Assembly (NCBI GenBank): GCA_903839965.1
Contig: CAIMEK010000426.1
Coordinates: 1-15,575, forward strand
Source: an uncultured Acetobacteraceae bacterium
Lineage (GTDB): Bacteria; Pseudomonadota; Alphaproteobacteria; Acetobacterales; Acetobacteraceae
Length of the DNA stretch: 15,575 nucleotides
Reading direction: 5' to 3'
Shown here: one piece after another, positions 1-8,950 of the stretch
Position numbering within the stretch: position 1 is the stretch's first letter
Layout: each line of letters opens with the position of its first letter
Notes under the pieces: generated by a model
Databases searched by the model: none
The model's input: only the letters and a program-made list of their open reading frames with translations
What the model was told of the DNA's origin: nothing
Translations under genes and position numbers: made by a program

Positions 1-406
1 CGCGGCGCAGCGCGAGGCCATTGGTCAGGTTGCCGTTGTGCGCGACCGCGAAGCCGCCGAACTCGAAGTCGGCGTACAGCGGCTGCACGTTGCGCAGGAT
101 GGTGTCGCCGGTGGTGGCGTAGCGGTTGTGGCCGACGGCGCGGTTGCCGGCGAGCGAGGCGATTACGCGGGCATCGCCGAAATTGTCGCCCACCAGCCCC
201 ATGCCGCGATGCGTGTGGTAGCGCTTGCCGTCGAAGCTGACGATGCCGGTGGCTTCCTGCCCGCGGTGTTGCAGCGCATGCAGGCCAAGCGCCACCACGG
301 CGGCGGCGTCGGCGTGGTTCCAGATGCCGAAGACGCCGCATTCCTCGTGCAGCTTGTCGTCGTCGGGCAACAGGTCATCGGGCGGCGTTGCGGGAGCCTG
401 GGACAT
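1..406 (-). CDS. purF: amidophosphoribosyltransferase PurF, N-terminal part (cut by window edge)
   Basis: This is the first enzyme of de novo purine synthesis. It transfers the amide nitrogen of glutamine to PRPP, giving phosphoribosylamine. Only about 135 N-terminal residues are in the window, all in the Ntn-type glutamine amidotransferase domain; the phosphoribosyltransferase domain lies off the left edge. The nucleophile is Cys23 in EECGVFG, preceded by a 22-residue stretch that is presumably a propeptide removed to expose the cysteine, as in the Bacillus-type family. Other family marks are LQHRGQE, GHNRYATTG and AHNGNLTN. The ATG at 404-406 has an AGGAGA ribosome-binding site just upstream. 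The gene follows cvpA by 20 bp, the classic cvpA-purF pair. Identity is certain; only completeness is unknown. Confidence 0.96.
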   Translation of the reverse strand, partial: MSQAPATPPDDLLPDDDKLHEECGVFGIWNHADAAAVVALGLHALQHRGQEATGIVSFDGKRYHTHRGMGLVGDNFGDARVIASLAGNRAVGHNRYATTGDTILRNVQPLYADFEFGGFAVAHNGNLTNGLALRR

Positions 407-426
407 CGGGGCGTCTCCTGTTCCCG

Positions 427-996
427 TTATGGACGGTCGGTGGGGCGGCCCTTGGCGGGCAATTGCAAGAGATCCGCGGCGCGGGTTTCCAGGCCCAGCG
501 GCAGGGCGGGAAGGTGGGGCCGGTATTGCGGCGGCATCTGCTCGACCAGCCATTTGGCGCCCTGGTAAGCATAGGGCAGGGCGCGTGCCTGCAGCACCGG
601 CTCGGGCCAACGCTCCGGGACGACCAGGAAGCCGGCGGCGATATAGGCGACCACGATCAGGGCGGCGCCGCGCACCAGGCCGAACAGCACGCCGAGCGAA
701 CGGTCGATGCCGCCGAGCATCGAGCCGCGCACCACGCCGCCGATCATGCCGGCGACCATCGACAGCAGGATCAGGGCGACCACGAACACGGCGGCGTAGG
801 CGAGCGGGGCGGCGAAATCGGCGTTGGAGGTCCAGTCGCGCATCCTGGGCACCAGCTCCGGGCCGCCCCAGACCGCGATGATGCCGGCGCCCACCCAGGC
901 GCCGATGCCCATGACCTCGCGCACCAACCCGCGCATGAACCCGAGCATCGCGGACGCGGCGATCACGGCGAGGACGATGATGTCGACCCAGTTCAA
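427..996 (-). CDS. cvpA: CvpA family inner-membrane protein
   Basis: A 189-residue membrane protein of the CvpA family (named for colicin V production; its molecular role is still poorly defined). The N-terminal WVDIIVLAVIAASAMLGFMRG and the following RGLVREV match the family opening, where a first helix is followed by a conserved GxxRG turn. I see about four hydrophobic segments, near residues 3-20, 30-45, 62-85 and 100-125, then a roughly 60-residue soluble tail. Placement directly before purF is the usual arrangement. No in-frame ATG or GTG lies near the conserved start; the best choice is TTG at 994-996, giving M-NWVDII. A longer reading from ATG at 1173 would run back into radA and adds non-conserved sequence. 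The 61 bp between radA and this start show no strong ribosome-binding site. Confidence 0.87.
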   Translation of the reverse strand: MNWVDIIVLAVIAASAMLGFMRGLVREVMGIGAWVGAGIIAVWGGPELVPRMRDWTSNADFAAPLAYAAVFVVALILLSMVAGMIGGVVRGSMLGGIDRSLGVLFGLVRGAALIVVAYIAAGFLVVPERWPEPVLQARALPYAYQGAKWLVEQMPPQYRPHLPALPLGLETRAADLLQLPAKGRPTDRP

Positions 997-1057
997 GATG
1001 CGCTGCCCGCCATGTGCGGGAGGATATATCGTCTCTGTGGGGGCCGTTGCCAGCCCG

Positions 1058-2452
<1,395 letters not shown>

Positions 2453-2463
2453 GCGGCGGTGCC

Positions 2464-3393
2464 CTAGTGGCTGCCTTTTTCGAACTTCTCAAAAAACGAG
2501 CGATCAACAACGTTAATGGTACGCTTCGTTACCCCTAATTCGAGGTCCACCATGAGTTCAATCATCTTATCAAGGTCCACTAGTTCTATTCGCGAAGCGC
2601 CTTCTCGAGCGGCTTCACGGATTGCCTCGGCAGAAAAATTTGTTGTAGAGATGAAGATACCTCTATCCGCGCGGCCCTGCATTGCTCCACGAAAATCGCG
2701 AATGTAAGATGGGGATATTTGAGTTGCGTACCGCTTGCATTGGAAAACGACACGATCTGTAATGAGGCGATTTACTCTAAGAGTTCCAATGCCATCAATG
2801 CCACCATCTCCAGATCGACCTGTAACGCTTACCTCTTCAAAGCCGACGGCTCTTAACGCTAATCTACAAAATCGTTCAAATCCGTCGGCGGGCAGCGCCC
2901 GAAGAGTCTGAGTGATCTCGCTCTTAAATCGCGCCTCTTCATCGATTGTACGTTCATCAACAGTTTCACCTTCAGGCGGATCGTCACCTTCTATATCTTT
3001 TTCAATTTTAGATGATCCAAATTGATCTCGGACCTTGTGGAAAATAATTAACGCATCAGAGTAGGTAAGTCTTGTGCGGTTGCCAAGGTCGCTCAATGCC
3101 CAAATGCCCCTACCAAGCGAGTCGATATGACCAGACTTGGCAAGGTAAAATCGAGCCCAATATATTTGGTTACGGAATCGAGAGCTTCCGTCTTTTATGG
3201 TTTCGTTTAACTTATTATCGCTAATTTCTAACTTACTTGCAATCCAGTCAGTCACTTCTCTTGGTCGACCGCTTCCACCAAGGTCACGGAGCGCGTCCAG
3301 GACAGGGCCGAATAATCTTACGAATTCAGGTCCAGGTGCCATGTCAATTTTCGTACGCCGGACGACAGTCCCTGACCCTCGCAAGTCGGTCAT
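2464..3393 (-). CDS. mrr: Mrr-type restriction endonuclease (type IV, methyl-directed), horizontally acquired
   Basis: A 309-residue protein with the two-domain layout of E. coli Mrr, a nuclease that cuts foreign methylated DNA. Residues about 18-110 form the N-terminal winged-helix recognition domain (FVRLFGPVLDALRDLGG, then a WALSDLGN end as in Mrr_N). An acidic linker spans about 130-155. Residues 168-290 are the Mrr catalytic domain of the PD-(D/E)xK fold: GFERFCRLAL, GDGGIDG at 195-201 with D200, and FQCK at 217-220 giving the Q-x-K catalytic pair with K220. All active-site positions seem intact. I chose the ATG at 3391-3393 because it has a GGAG ribosome-binding site inside mlaF and overlaps the mlaF stop as ATGA. 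The internal ATG at 3340-3342 (Met18) better matches the family start but lacks such a site. Base composition is strikingly lower in GC than the neighbours, indicating transfer. No partner methylase is present. Confidence 0.88.
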   Translation of the reverse strand: MTDLRGSGTVVRRTKIDMAPGPEFVRLFGPVLDALRDLGGSGRPREVTDWIASKLEISDNKLNETIKDGSSRFRNQIYWARFYLAKSGHIDSLGRGIWALSDLGNRTRLTYSDALIIFHKVRDQFGSSKIEKDIEGDDPPEGETVDERTIDEEARFKSEITQTLRALPADGFERFCRLALRAVGFEEVSVTGRSGDGGIDGIGTLRVNRLITDRVVFQCKRYATQISPSYIRDFRGAMQGRADRGIFISTTNFSAEAIREAAREGASRIELVDLDKMIELMVDLELGVTKRTINVVDRSFFEKFEKGSH

Positions 3394-4172
3394 CGCCGCA
3401 GCTCCATCTGGATCGGGCCTTCGCGGCGGCCATGGGTGAACTGGTCGACCACTTCGTTGCCGCTGTCCATCAGCGCCGTCGCCGGGCCTTCCCAGACGAT
3501 GCGGCCCTTGTTGATCATCGCCGCGCGGTCGCCGATGCGGCGCGCGCTGGCCATGTCGTGGGTGATCGCCACCGCCGTGCTGCCCAGCCGCTTGACGCAA
3601 TCCACGATGATCCCGTCGATCACCGCGCCCATGATGGGGTCGAGGCCGGTGGTGGGCTCGTCGAAGAACAGGATGTCGGGCCTGGAGGCCATGGCGCGGG
3701 CCAGCGCCACCCGCTTCTGCATGCCACCGGACAGTTCCGAGGGCCAAAGCTCGCCCACCGTCGGCGCCAGGCCGACCAGCGCCAGTTCCGCCTCGGCGCG
3801 CGCGCGCGCCTCGCGCCGGGGCGTCACGCGCTGCGCGAGCAGGCCGAAGGCGACGTTCTCCCAGACCGGCAGGCTGTCGAACAGCGCGCCGTTCTGGAAC
3901 AGCATGCCGATGCGCGCGCGCTGCTTCTCGGCCTCCTGGCGGTCCATGCGCAGCACGTCCTCACCGTCGATCTCGATGCTGCCGGCGTCGGCCTGCAACA
4001 GCCCGAGCACGCATTTCAGCAACACCGACTTGCCGCTGCCGGAGCCGCCGATCACCACCATGGAGGTGCCCGGCGCCACATCGAGGTCGATGCCGTCGAG
4101 CACCACTTTTTCGCCGAACGCCTTGCAAAGGCCGCGGATGCGGATTTTCGGCAGGGTTGGCTGCTCGCTCAT
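3390..4172 (-). CDS. mlaF: phospholipid/MCE-type ABC transporter ATPase MlaF
   Basis: The 260-residue ATP-binding subunit of a Mla-type ABC transporter, which moves phospholipids between inner and outer membranes. All ABC motifs are present: Walker A GGSGSGKS at 42-49, Q-loop Q93 in LFQNGALFDS, signature LSGGMQKR at 147-154, Walker B ILFFDE at 167-172 followed by PTTGLDP, and H-loop H205 in ITHDM. FQNGALFDSLPVWENV and the Met in SGGMQKR are typical of the Mla/Ttg2A subgroup. The ATG at 4170-4172 overlaps the mlaE stop by 4 bp; the longer upstream reading is only out-of-frame mlaE sequence. Its TGA overlaps the mrr start. No MlaD (MCE-domain) gene follows, so the substrate-binding partner must be encoded elsewhere. 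Confidence 0.93.
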   Translation of the reverse strand: MSEQPTLPKIRIRGLCKAFGEKVVLDGIDLDVAPGTSMVVIGGSGSGKSVLLKCVLGLLQADAGSIEIDGEDVLRMDRQEAEKQRARIGMLFQNGALFDSLPVWENVAFGLLAQRVTPRREARARAEAELALVGLAPTVGELWPSELSGGMQKRVALARAMASRPDILFFDEPTTGLDPIMGAVIDGIIVDCVKRLGSTAVAITHDMASARRIGDRAAMINKGRIVWEGPATALMDSGNEVVDQFTHGRREGPIQMELRR

Positions 4173-4954
4173 CGGGCGAAGAACAGTTCGGTGAGGACGT
4201 AGTCGAAGGCGAGGATGAGCACCGAGGCCGAAACCACCGCGTTGGTGGTCGCCGTGCCGACGCCCTGCGCGCCGCCGCGGCTGTTGTAGCCGTGGAAGCA
4301 CCCCATCAGGGCCACCAGGAAGCCGAACACCGCGGCCTTCACCAGCCCCGACACCACGTCGCCGGACTGCACGAAATTGACCGTGTTGGTGAGGTAGATC
4401 TCGGCGTTGAAGCCGAGCTTGACGGTGGCGATGACGAAGCCGCCGAGCACGCCGAGGATGTCGGCCACCACCACCAGCAACGGCAGCGCCAGCACCGCGC
4501 CGAGCAGCCGCGGCGTGACCAGGTACTTCATCGGATTGGTGGACAGCGTGGTCAGCGCGTCGATCTGGTCGGTGACGCGCATGGTGCCCAGCTCGGCGGC
4601 CATGGCGGCGCCGACGCGCCCGGCCACCATCAGGCCGGCCAGCACCGGGCCGAGCTCGCGGGTGATCGACAGCACGACCAGGTTGGCGACCGCGCTCTCG
4701 GCATTGAAGCGCGACAGCCCGGTGGCGGATTGCAGCGCCAGCACCATGCCGGTGAACACCGCGGTCAGCGCCACCACCGGCAGGCTGAAGTAGCCGATGT
4801 CGAGGAAGGCGCGCAGGAACAGCTTGCCGTACAACGGCGGCCGGGCCAGGTGCGACATCCCCTCGAGGCCGAACACGGCGATCCGCCCGGTGAGGCGGAA
4901 TGTTCCGAGCAGCACCCGCCCGATCGTGGCGAGGGCGTCCAGCAGATGTTTCAC
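4169..4954 (-). CDS. mlaE: phospholipid/MCE-type ABC transporter permease MlaE
   Basis: The 261-residue permease subunit of the Mla lipid transporter, in the inner membrane. It has an amphipathic N-terminal region (residues 1-45) and about five hydrophobic segments, near 54-75, 90-115, 148-178, 203-220 and 238-258. Family signatures are the cytoplasmic coupling stretch ELGPVLAGLMVAGRVGAAMA starting at residue 100 and continuing into ELGTMRVTDQIDAL, and GCFHGYNSRGGAQGVG from residue 218. The start codon is GTG at 4952-4954, which forms a GTGA overlap with the stop of alr, so translation is probably coupled. It is followed by mlaF with an ATGA overlap; together they supply the membrane and motor parts of the transporter. 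Confidence 0.94.
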   Translation of the reverse strand: MKHLLDALATIGRVLLGTFRLTGRIAVFGLEGMSHLARPPLYGKLFLRAFLDIGYFSLPVVALTAVFTGMVLALQSATGLSRFNAESAVANLVVLSITRELGPVLAGLMVAGRVGAAMAAELGTMRVTDQIDALTTLSTNPMKYLVTPRLLGAVLALPLLVVVADILGVLGGFVIATVKLGFNAEIYLTNTVNFVQSGDVVSGLVKAAVFGFLVALMGCFHGYNSRGGAQGVGTATTNAVVSASVLILAFDYVLTELFFAR

Positions 4955-6048
4955 GTCACATACGTCCGGACCACCCGGGGGCCGAGGCCGGTGAGGATTT
5001 CGTACGCGTTGGTGCCGGCCGCCTCCGCCACCTCGTCGGGCGGGCAGCGCGGGCCCATCAGTTCCAGCCAGTCGCCGGGGCCCAGCGCGGGGTGGTCGGT
5101 TACATCGCAGGTCGTCAGGTCCATGGAGACACGGCCTACCAGCGGGACCGGTGCGCCGTCAAAATCCGCCGGCCAGGCCGCGGGCAGGCGGCCGGACAGC
5201 GCGCGGCGCCAGCCGTCGGCGTAGCCGATGCCGAGGGTGGCGATGCGGCTGGGCCGCGCGGCGCGCCAGGTGGCGTTGTAGCCGACCGTTGCGCCCGCCG
5301 GCACGTTGCGCACCTGCAGGATGCGGGCATTGAGGCGGACCGGCACGCGCATGGGGTTGGCATGGCCTGGGGTGGGATTGATGCCGTACAGCGCCGCGCC
5401 GGCGCGGGCCAGATCGAAAGCGAACCGCGCATCGAGAAATAGCCCTGACGAATTTGCAAAGCTCCGCGGCGCCTGGGGCAGGGCGGCACAGGCCGCGGCG
5501 AAACGGGCGAGTTGCGCGGCGTTGGCCGGGTCGTCCGGCATTTCCGCGGCGACGAGGTGGGTGACCAGGTAGCGCAGCTCAAGCCCGGCGAGCCGGAGAG
5601 GGTCGGCCGCGAGGGCGGCAAGCCCGGCGGCATCCAGGCCCAGCCGGTGCATGCCGGTATCGACATGCAGCAGCACCGGCAGCGGACGGCCCTCGCGCCG
5701 GGCGAGCGCGGTCCAGCGGTCGATGGCGTCGAGCGAGCCGAGCACGGGAAGGATGTGGTGGGCGAGGTAGTCGGGCTCGGTGCCGGGCAGCGGACCGTTC
5801 AGGACGGCCAGCATGCCCTGCGGCAGCAGCGGGCGCAGCGGCAGCGCCTCGGACAGGTGGGCGGTGAAGAAGTGGCGGCATCCCGCCGCATAAAGCTGCC
5901 GGGCCACCCGGGCGGCACCGAGGCCATAGGCATCGGCCTTGACCACGGCGGCGACCGCGCCGGGCGCGCCCCGGCGGCAAAGGGCTTGCCAGTTGGCGAC
6001 AATGGCGGCGAGGTCGACGGAGAGGACGGCGGTTTCGTCAGTCGCCAT
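4951..6048 (-). CDS. alr: alanine racemase
   Basis: A PLP-dependent fold-type III racemase interconverting L- and D-alanine; D-Ala is needed for peptidoglycan stem peptides. The product is 365 residues, near the usual length. The PLP lysine is K37 in VVKADAYGLG. LHVDTGMHRLGL (from about residue 127) carries the PLP-contacting His-Arg pair. The second catalytic base is Tyr257 in VGYNATW. GIGYADGWRR and VGRVSMD follow in the C-terminal beta domain. I use the ATG at 6046-6048; a TTG five codons upstream also opens the frame but has no better ribosome-binding site. The start lies inside the 3' end of dnaB (11-bp overlap) and the stop overlaps mlaE by 4 bp. The dnaB-alr order is common in alphaproteobacteria. 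Confidence 0.95.
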   Translation of the reverse strand: MATDETAVLSVDLAAIVANWQALCRRGAPGAVAAVVKADAYGLGAARVARQLYAAGCRHFFTAHLSEALPLRPLLPQGMLAVLNGPLPGTEPDYLAHHILPVLGSLDAIDRWTALARREGRPLPVLLHVDTGMHRLGLDAAGLAALAADPLRLAGLELRYLVTHLVAAEMPDDPANAAQLARFAAACAALPQAPRSFANSSGLFLDARFAFDLARAGAALYGINPTPGHANPMRVPVRLNARILQVRNVPAGATVGYNATWRAARPSRIATLGIGYADGWRRALSGRLPAAWPADFDGAPVPLVGRVSMDLTTCDVTDHPALGPGDWLELMGPRCPPDEVAEAAGTNAYEILTGLGPRVVRTYVT

Positions 6049-7534
6049 CGTGATGAAGATCAAGGTCGGCGAATCGGGTGAATTCGGCCTCGAAGTAAAG
6101 ATCGATCTTGCCAGTGGCGCCGTGGCGGTTCTTCTCGATCAGCAGCTCGGCACGGTTGTGGACCTGTTCCATGTCGCGTTGCCACTTCTCCACGGCGGTG
6201 TGGAATTTGTCCTCGTTGTCGAAACCAAGCTGCTTGGGGGCGCGCTGCTGCAGGTAGTATTCGTCGCGGTAGATGAACGCCACCAGATCGGCATCCTGCT
6301 CGATCGAGCCGGATTCGCGCAAATCCGACAATTGCGGGCGCTTGTCTTCGCGGCTTTCCACCGCGCGCGAGAGTTGCGACAGCGCCAGCACCGGCACCGC
6401 CAGCTCCTTGGCGATCGCCTTCAGCCCCTGGGTGATCATGCTGATTTCCAGCACCCGGTTCTCCGGCCGCGTGCCGGCGGAGGGACGCATGAGCTGGAGG
6501 TAGTCGATCACGATCAGCGACAGCCCCTTGGTGCGCGCCAGCCGCCGGCAGCGGGTGCGCAGGGCCGACAGCGTAATGGCCGGGGTATCGTCGATGTGCA
6601 GCGGCAGCGATCCGATGTCGCGCGAGACCTGCACGAAACGGTCGAAATCCTTCTGGCCGATATCGCCGCGCCGGATGCGTTCGCCGGAGATGCGGGCCTC
6701 TTCCGACAGCAGGCGGGTGGCGAGCTGCTCGGCGCTCATTTCCAGCGAGAAGACGGCGATCGAGCCGCGTGGCACGACGGATGGATCGGCGGCGCGGGCT
6801 TCGGCCTGCAGGGTGCGGGCGGCGCCGAAGGCGATCTTGGTGGCGAGCGCGGTCTTGCCCATGCCGGGGCGGCCGGCGAGGATCACCAGGTCGGAGGGGT
6901 GAAGGCCGCCGGTTTTCATGTCGAGCTCGCGCAAGCCGGTGGACAACCCCGAGACGCCGCCGGAATGGTGGAAGGCGCGCTCGGCATTCTGGATGGCGTC
7001 GACCAGCGCGTGCTCGAAGGTGACGAAACCGCCATCGGCGCGGCCGCGTTCGGCGAGGCCGAACAGTTCCTGTTCGGCGATCTCGATCTGTGCCCGCCCG
7101 TCCAGCTCGGTGCCGGCGCCGAACGCGTTGTTGACCACGGTCTCGCCGATGTCGATGAGCTGGCGGCGCACCCAGGCATCGTAGATGGCGCGGCCGTACT
7201 CGCCGGCATTGATGATGCCCACCATGGCGCCGAGCAGCTGCGCCAGGTAGGTGGTGCCGCCGACCTCGTCGAGCACGCCGGAATGCTCGAATTCGGCCTT
7301 CAGGGTGACCGCATCGGCGAGCTGGCCGGCCTCGATGCGCCGCGCCACGGCGGCGTAGATGCGGCCATGGATGGGGTCGACGAAATGCTCCGGGGCGAGG
7401 AACTCGCTGACCCGCTCGTAGGCTTTGTTGTTGGCCAGCAGCGCCCCGAGCAGCGCCTGTTCGGCCTGTTGGTTCGACGGTGGAATGCGCTGCGACAGGC
7501 CGAGCAGCGCCGGCGAGGATTCGAGGGTGTTCAT
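6038..7534 (-). CDS. dnaB: replicative DNA helicase DnaB
   Basis: The hexameric 5'-3' helicase that unwinds DNA at the replication fork. The 498-residue product has the N-terminal primase-interacting domain (IPPSNQQAEQALLGALL to about residue 115), a helical linker (about 150-195) and a RecA-like C-terminal domain. That domain has Walker A GRPGMGKTA at 221-229, FSLEMS at 262-267, Walker B LIVIDYLQLM at 340-349, and a DLRESGSIEQDADLV arginine-finger and DNA-binding segment. No intein interrupts it, although DnaB is a frequent intein host. The ATG at 7532-7534 is chosen because MNTLESSP begins the family-like sequence; the 16 extra codons upstream are not conserved in character. The gene starts the left operon and overlaps alr. 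The 138 bp upstream hold the cfa hairpin, but I see no convincing promoter there. Confidence 0.96.
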   Translation of the reverse strand: MNTLESSPALLGLSQRIPPSNQQAEQALLGALLANNKAYERVSEFLAPEHFVDPIHGRIYAAVARRIEAGQLADAVTLKAEFEHSGVLDEVGGTTYLAQLLGAMVGIINAGEYGRAIYDAWVRRQLIDIGETVVNNAFGAGTELDGRAQIEIAEQELFGLAERGRADGGFVTFEHALVDAIQNAERAFHHSGGVSGLSTGLRELDMKTGGLHPSDLVILAGRPGMGKTALATKIAFGAARTLQAEARAADPSVVPRGSIAVFSLEMSAEQLATRLLSEEARISGERIRRGDIGQKDFDRFVQVSRDIGSLPLHIDDTPAITLSALRTRCRRLARTKGLSLIVIDYLQLMRPSAGTRPENRVLEISMITQGLKAIAKELAVPVLALSQLSRAVESREDKRPQLSDLRESGSIEQDADLVAFIYRDEYYLQQRAPKQLGFDNEDKFHTAVEKWQRDMEQVHNRAELLIEKNRHGATGKIDLYFEAEFTRFADLDLHHDGD

Positions 7535-7623
7535 GGCATGGCGCCTGGGGTTGACCCACCATAGCGCCGATGCGCCCGACAACCCACCCCGGGCGGGCTG
7601 TGGATTGCGTGAATCAGGGGGAC

Positions 7624-7650
7624 AGGCGGCGGCACGACCTGCCGCCGCCT
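7624..7650 (-). terminator. GC hairpin downstream of cfa, probable terminator
   Basis: A perfect 11-bp inverted repeat (AGGCGGCGGCA at 7624-7634 and TGCCGCCGCCT at 7640-7650) with a 5-nt loop, starting 23 bp past the cfa stop. There is no U-rich tract after it on the minus strand, so it is a terminator-like or mRNA-stabilising hairpin rather than a textbook intrinsic terminator. It separates cfa from dnaB. Confidence 0.55.
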
Positions 7651-7651
7651 C

Positions 7652-7685
7652 CCGGTCATGCGGTGGCGCCGGTCATGCGGTGGCG
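7652..7685. repeat. 17-bp exact tandem duplication across the cfa stop codon
   Basis: CCGGTCATGCGGTGGCG occurs at 7652-7668 and again, directly abutting, at 7669-7685. The stop codon of cfa (7673-7675) lies in the second copy, and the same TGA recurs in the copy downstream of the gene. It looks like a small slippage duplication at the gene's 3' end. Confidence 0.85.
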
Positions 7686-8908
7686 TGCATGCGGGTCGCG
7701 GCGCGCTCGGCCTCGATCATGTAGTCGCGGGTCTGCGGCACGGCGTTGCCGTCGCGCACCATCTGGATCTGGAACACCATCTGGTTCTCGCGCCGGAACG
7801 CCAGCTCCGAGCCGGCCAGGTAGAATTCGAACATCCGGCAGAACCGCTCGTCGTACAGCGCCGCAATGGTGTCGCGGTTGGCGGCGAAGCGGTGGCGCCA
7901 GTGGCGCAAAGTTTCCGCGTAGTGCAGGCGAAGAATTTCGATGTCGGTGGCGATCAGCCTGGCCTTCTCGATGGCCGGAAACACCTCCGAAAGCACCGGG
8001 CAGTAGCCGCCGGGGAAGATGTATTTGGCCAGCCACGGATTGGTGCCGCCGGGCGAGTGGCTGCGGCCGATGGCGTGCAGCAGGGCGACGCCGTCCGGGC
8101 TCAGGCAGCGCTTCACCACGTCGAAGAAGGCCCGGTAATGCACCACGCCGACATGCTCGAACATGCCGATCGAGACGATGCGGTCGAAGCGCCGGTGCAA
8201 GCCGCGATAGTCCAGCAGTTCGAAGCTGACCCGATCGGCCAGGCCCTCGGCGGCGGCGCGCGCCTGCGATTCGGCGTGCTGTTCGCGCGACAGGGTGATG
8301 CCGGTGACGCGCGCGCCGAAGTCGCGGGCGAGCGTGAGCGCCAGGCCGCCCCAGCCCGAGCCGATGTCGAGCACCTCGAGGTCGGGCCGGTCCAGCCGCA
8401 GCTTGCTGCCGATGTGGCGCTTCTTGGCGAGCTGCGCCTCCTCCAACGTTTCGGTGCCGGTGGGGAAGTAGGCGCAGGAATACTGCCGGTCGCGATCGAG
8501 GAACAGCGAGTAGAGGCGGCCGTTGAGATCGTAATGGTGGGCCGCGTTGCGCTGGGCCCGTCCGGCCGGGTTGAACTGGGCTTTGCGCCGCAGCAGCCAG
8601 CCCAGGAATTCGTGCAGGCGCAGCAATTCCTGCTGCGAGGTCTCGGCGGCCCGGTTGGTGAGCAGCAGGTCCAGCACGTCGTAGATGCTGCAGTCCACCG
8701 GCACGATCGTGCCGTCCATGTAGTCTTCGCCCAGGGAGAGGCCCGGGTTCCAGGCGAGGCGGCGGACCGAACGGTGGTCCTTGAGAGCAATCAGCGCCTC
8801 GGGGCCTGGTTCGCCGCTATAGGTCGTCAGTTCCCCGTCCGGCCATCGCACGGTCAGGCGACCGAGGACGATGAACCTGCGGAGTACCTGATCGAGAACC
8901 GCGCGCAT
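7673..8908 (-). CDS. cfa: cyclopropane-fatty-acyl-phospholipid synthase
   Basis: A SAM-dependent enzyme that methylenates cis double bonds of membrane phospholipid acyl chains, an envelope stress adaptation. The product is 411 residues. The N-terminal lipid-binding domain (1-120) is followed by a class I methyltransferase fold with the SAM loop LDIGSGWGGLA at 180-190. Residues expected to hold the catalytic bicarbonate are visible by comparison with E. coli Cfa: C145 in YSCAYF, E251 in IGMFEHVG, H278 in LLHAIG and a Tyr near 330 in LHYAETLRHW. I choose the ATG at 8906-8908 because GGAGGA lies 5 nt before it; an in-frame ATG at 8930-8932 has no such site. Hairpins lie on both sides, so it probably forms its own transcription unit between rplI and dnaB. 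Confidence 0.94.
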   Translation of the reverse strand: MRAVLDQVLRRFIVLGRLTVRWPDGELTTYSGEPGPEALIALKDHRSVRRLAWNPGLSLGEDYMDGTIVPVDCSIYDVLDLLLTNRAAETSQQELLRLHEFLGWLLRRKAQFNPAGRAQRNAAHHYDLNGRLYSLFLDRDRQYSCAYFPTGTETLEEAQLAKKRHIGSKLRLDRPDLEVLDIGSGWGGLALTLARDFGARVTGITLSREQHAESQARAAAEGLADRVSFELLDYRGLHRRFDRIVSIGMFEHVGVVHYRAFFDVVKRCLSPDGVALLHAIGRSHSPGGTNPWLAKYIFPGGYCPVLSEVFPAIEKARLIATDIEILRLHYAETLRHWRHRFAANRDTIAALYDERFCRMFEFYLAGSELAFRRENQMVFQIQMVRDGNAVPQTRDYMIEAERAATRMHATA

Positions 8909-8927
8909 GGCGTCCTCCGGTAATCCG

Positions 8928-8950
8928 TGCATTGCTCATGCGACAATGCA
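8928..8950. promoter_or_regulatory. 7-bp inverted repeat upstream of cfa, candidate operator or leader hairpin
   Basis: TGCATTG (8928-8934) and CAATGCA (8944-8950) form a perfect dyad with a 9-nt centre. It ends 19 bp before the chosen cfa start and just before the GGAGGA site, and it overlaps a possible -10 box. It could bind a dimeric regulator or fold in the mRNA leader. No known regulator site is recognised. Confidence 0.35.

Noticed and set aside
6038..7534. An intein in DnaB, a common host protein
   Set aside because: The reading from Walker A to the C terminus is continuous and of normal length, without splice-junction motifs.
5939..7564. A 541-codon plus-strand open frame opposite dnaB
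   Set aside because: Antisense shadow caused by GC-rich third positions in dnaB. No motif or ribosome-binding signal was found.
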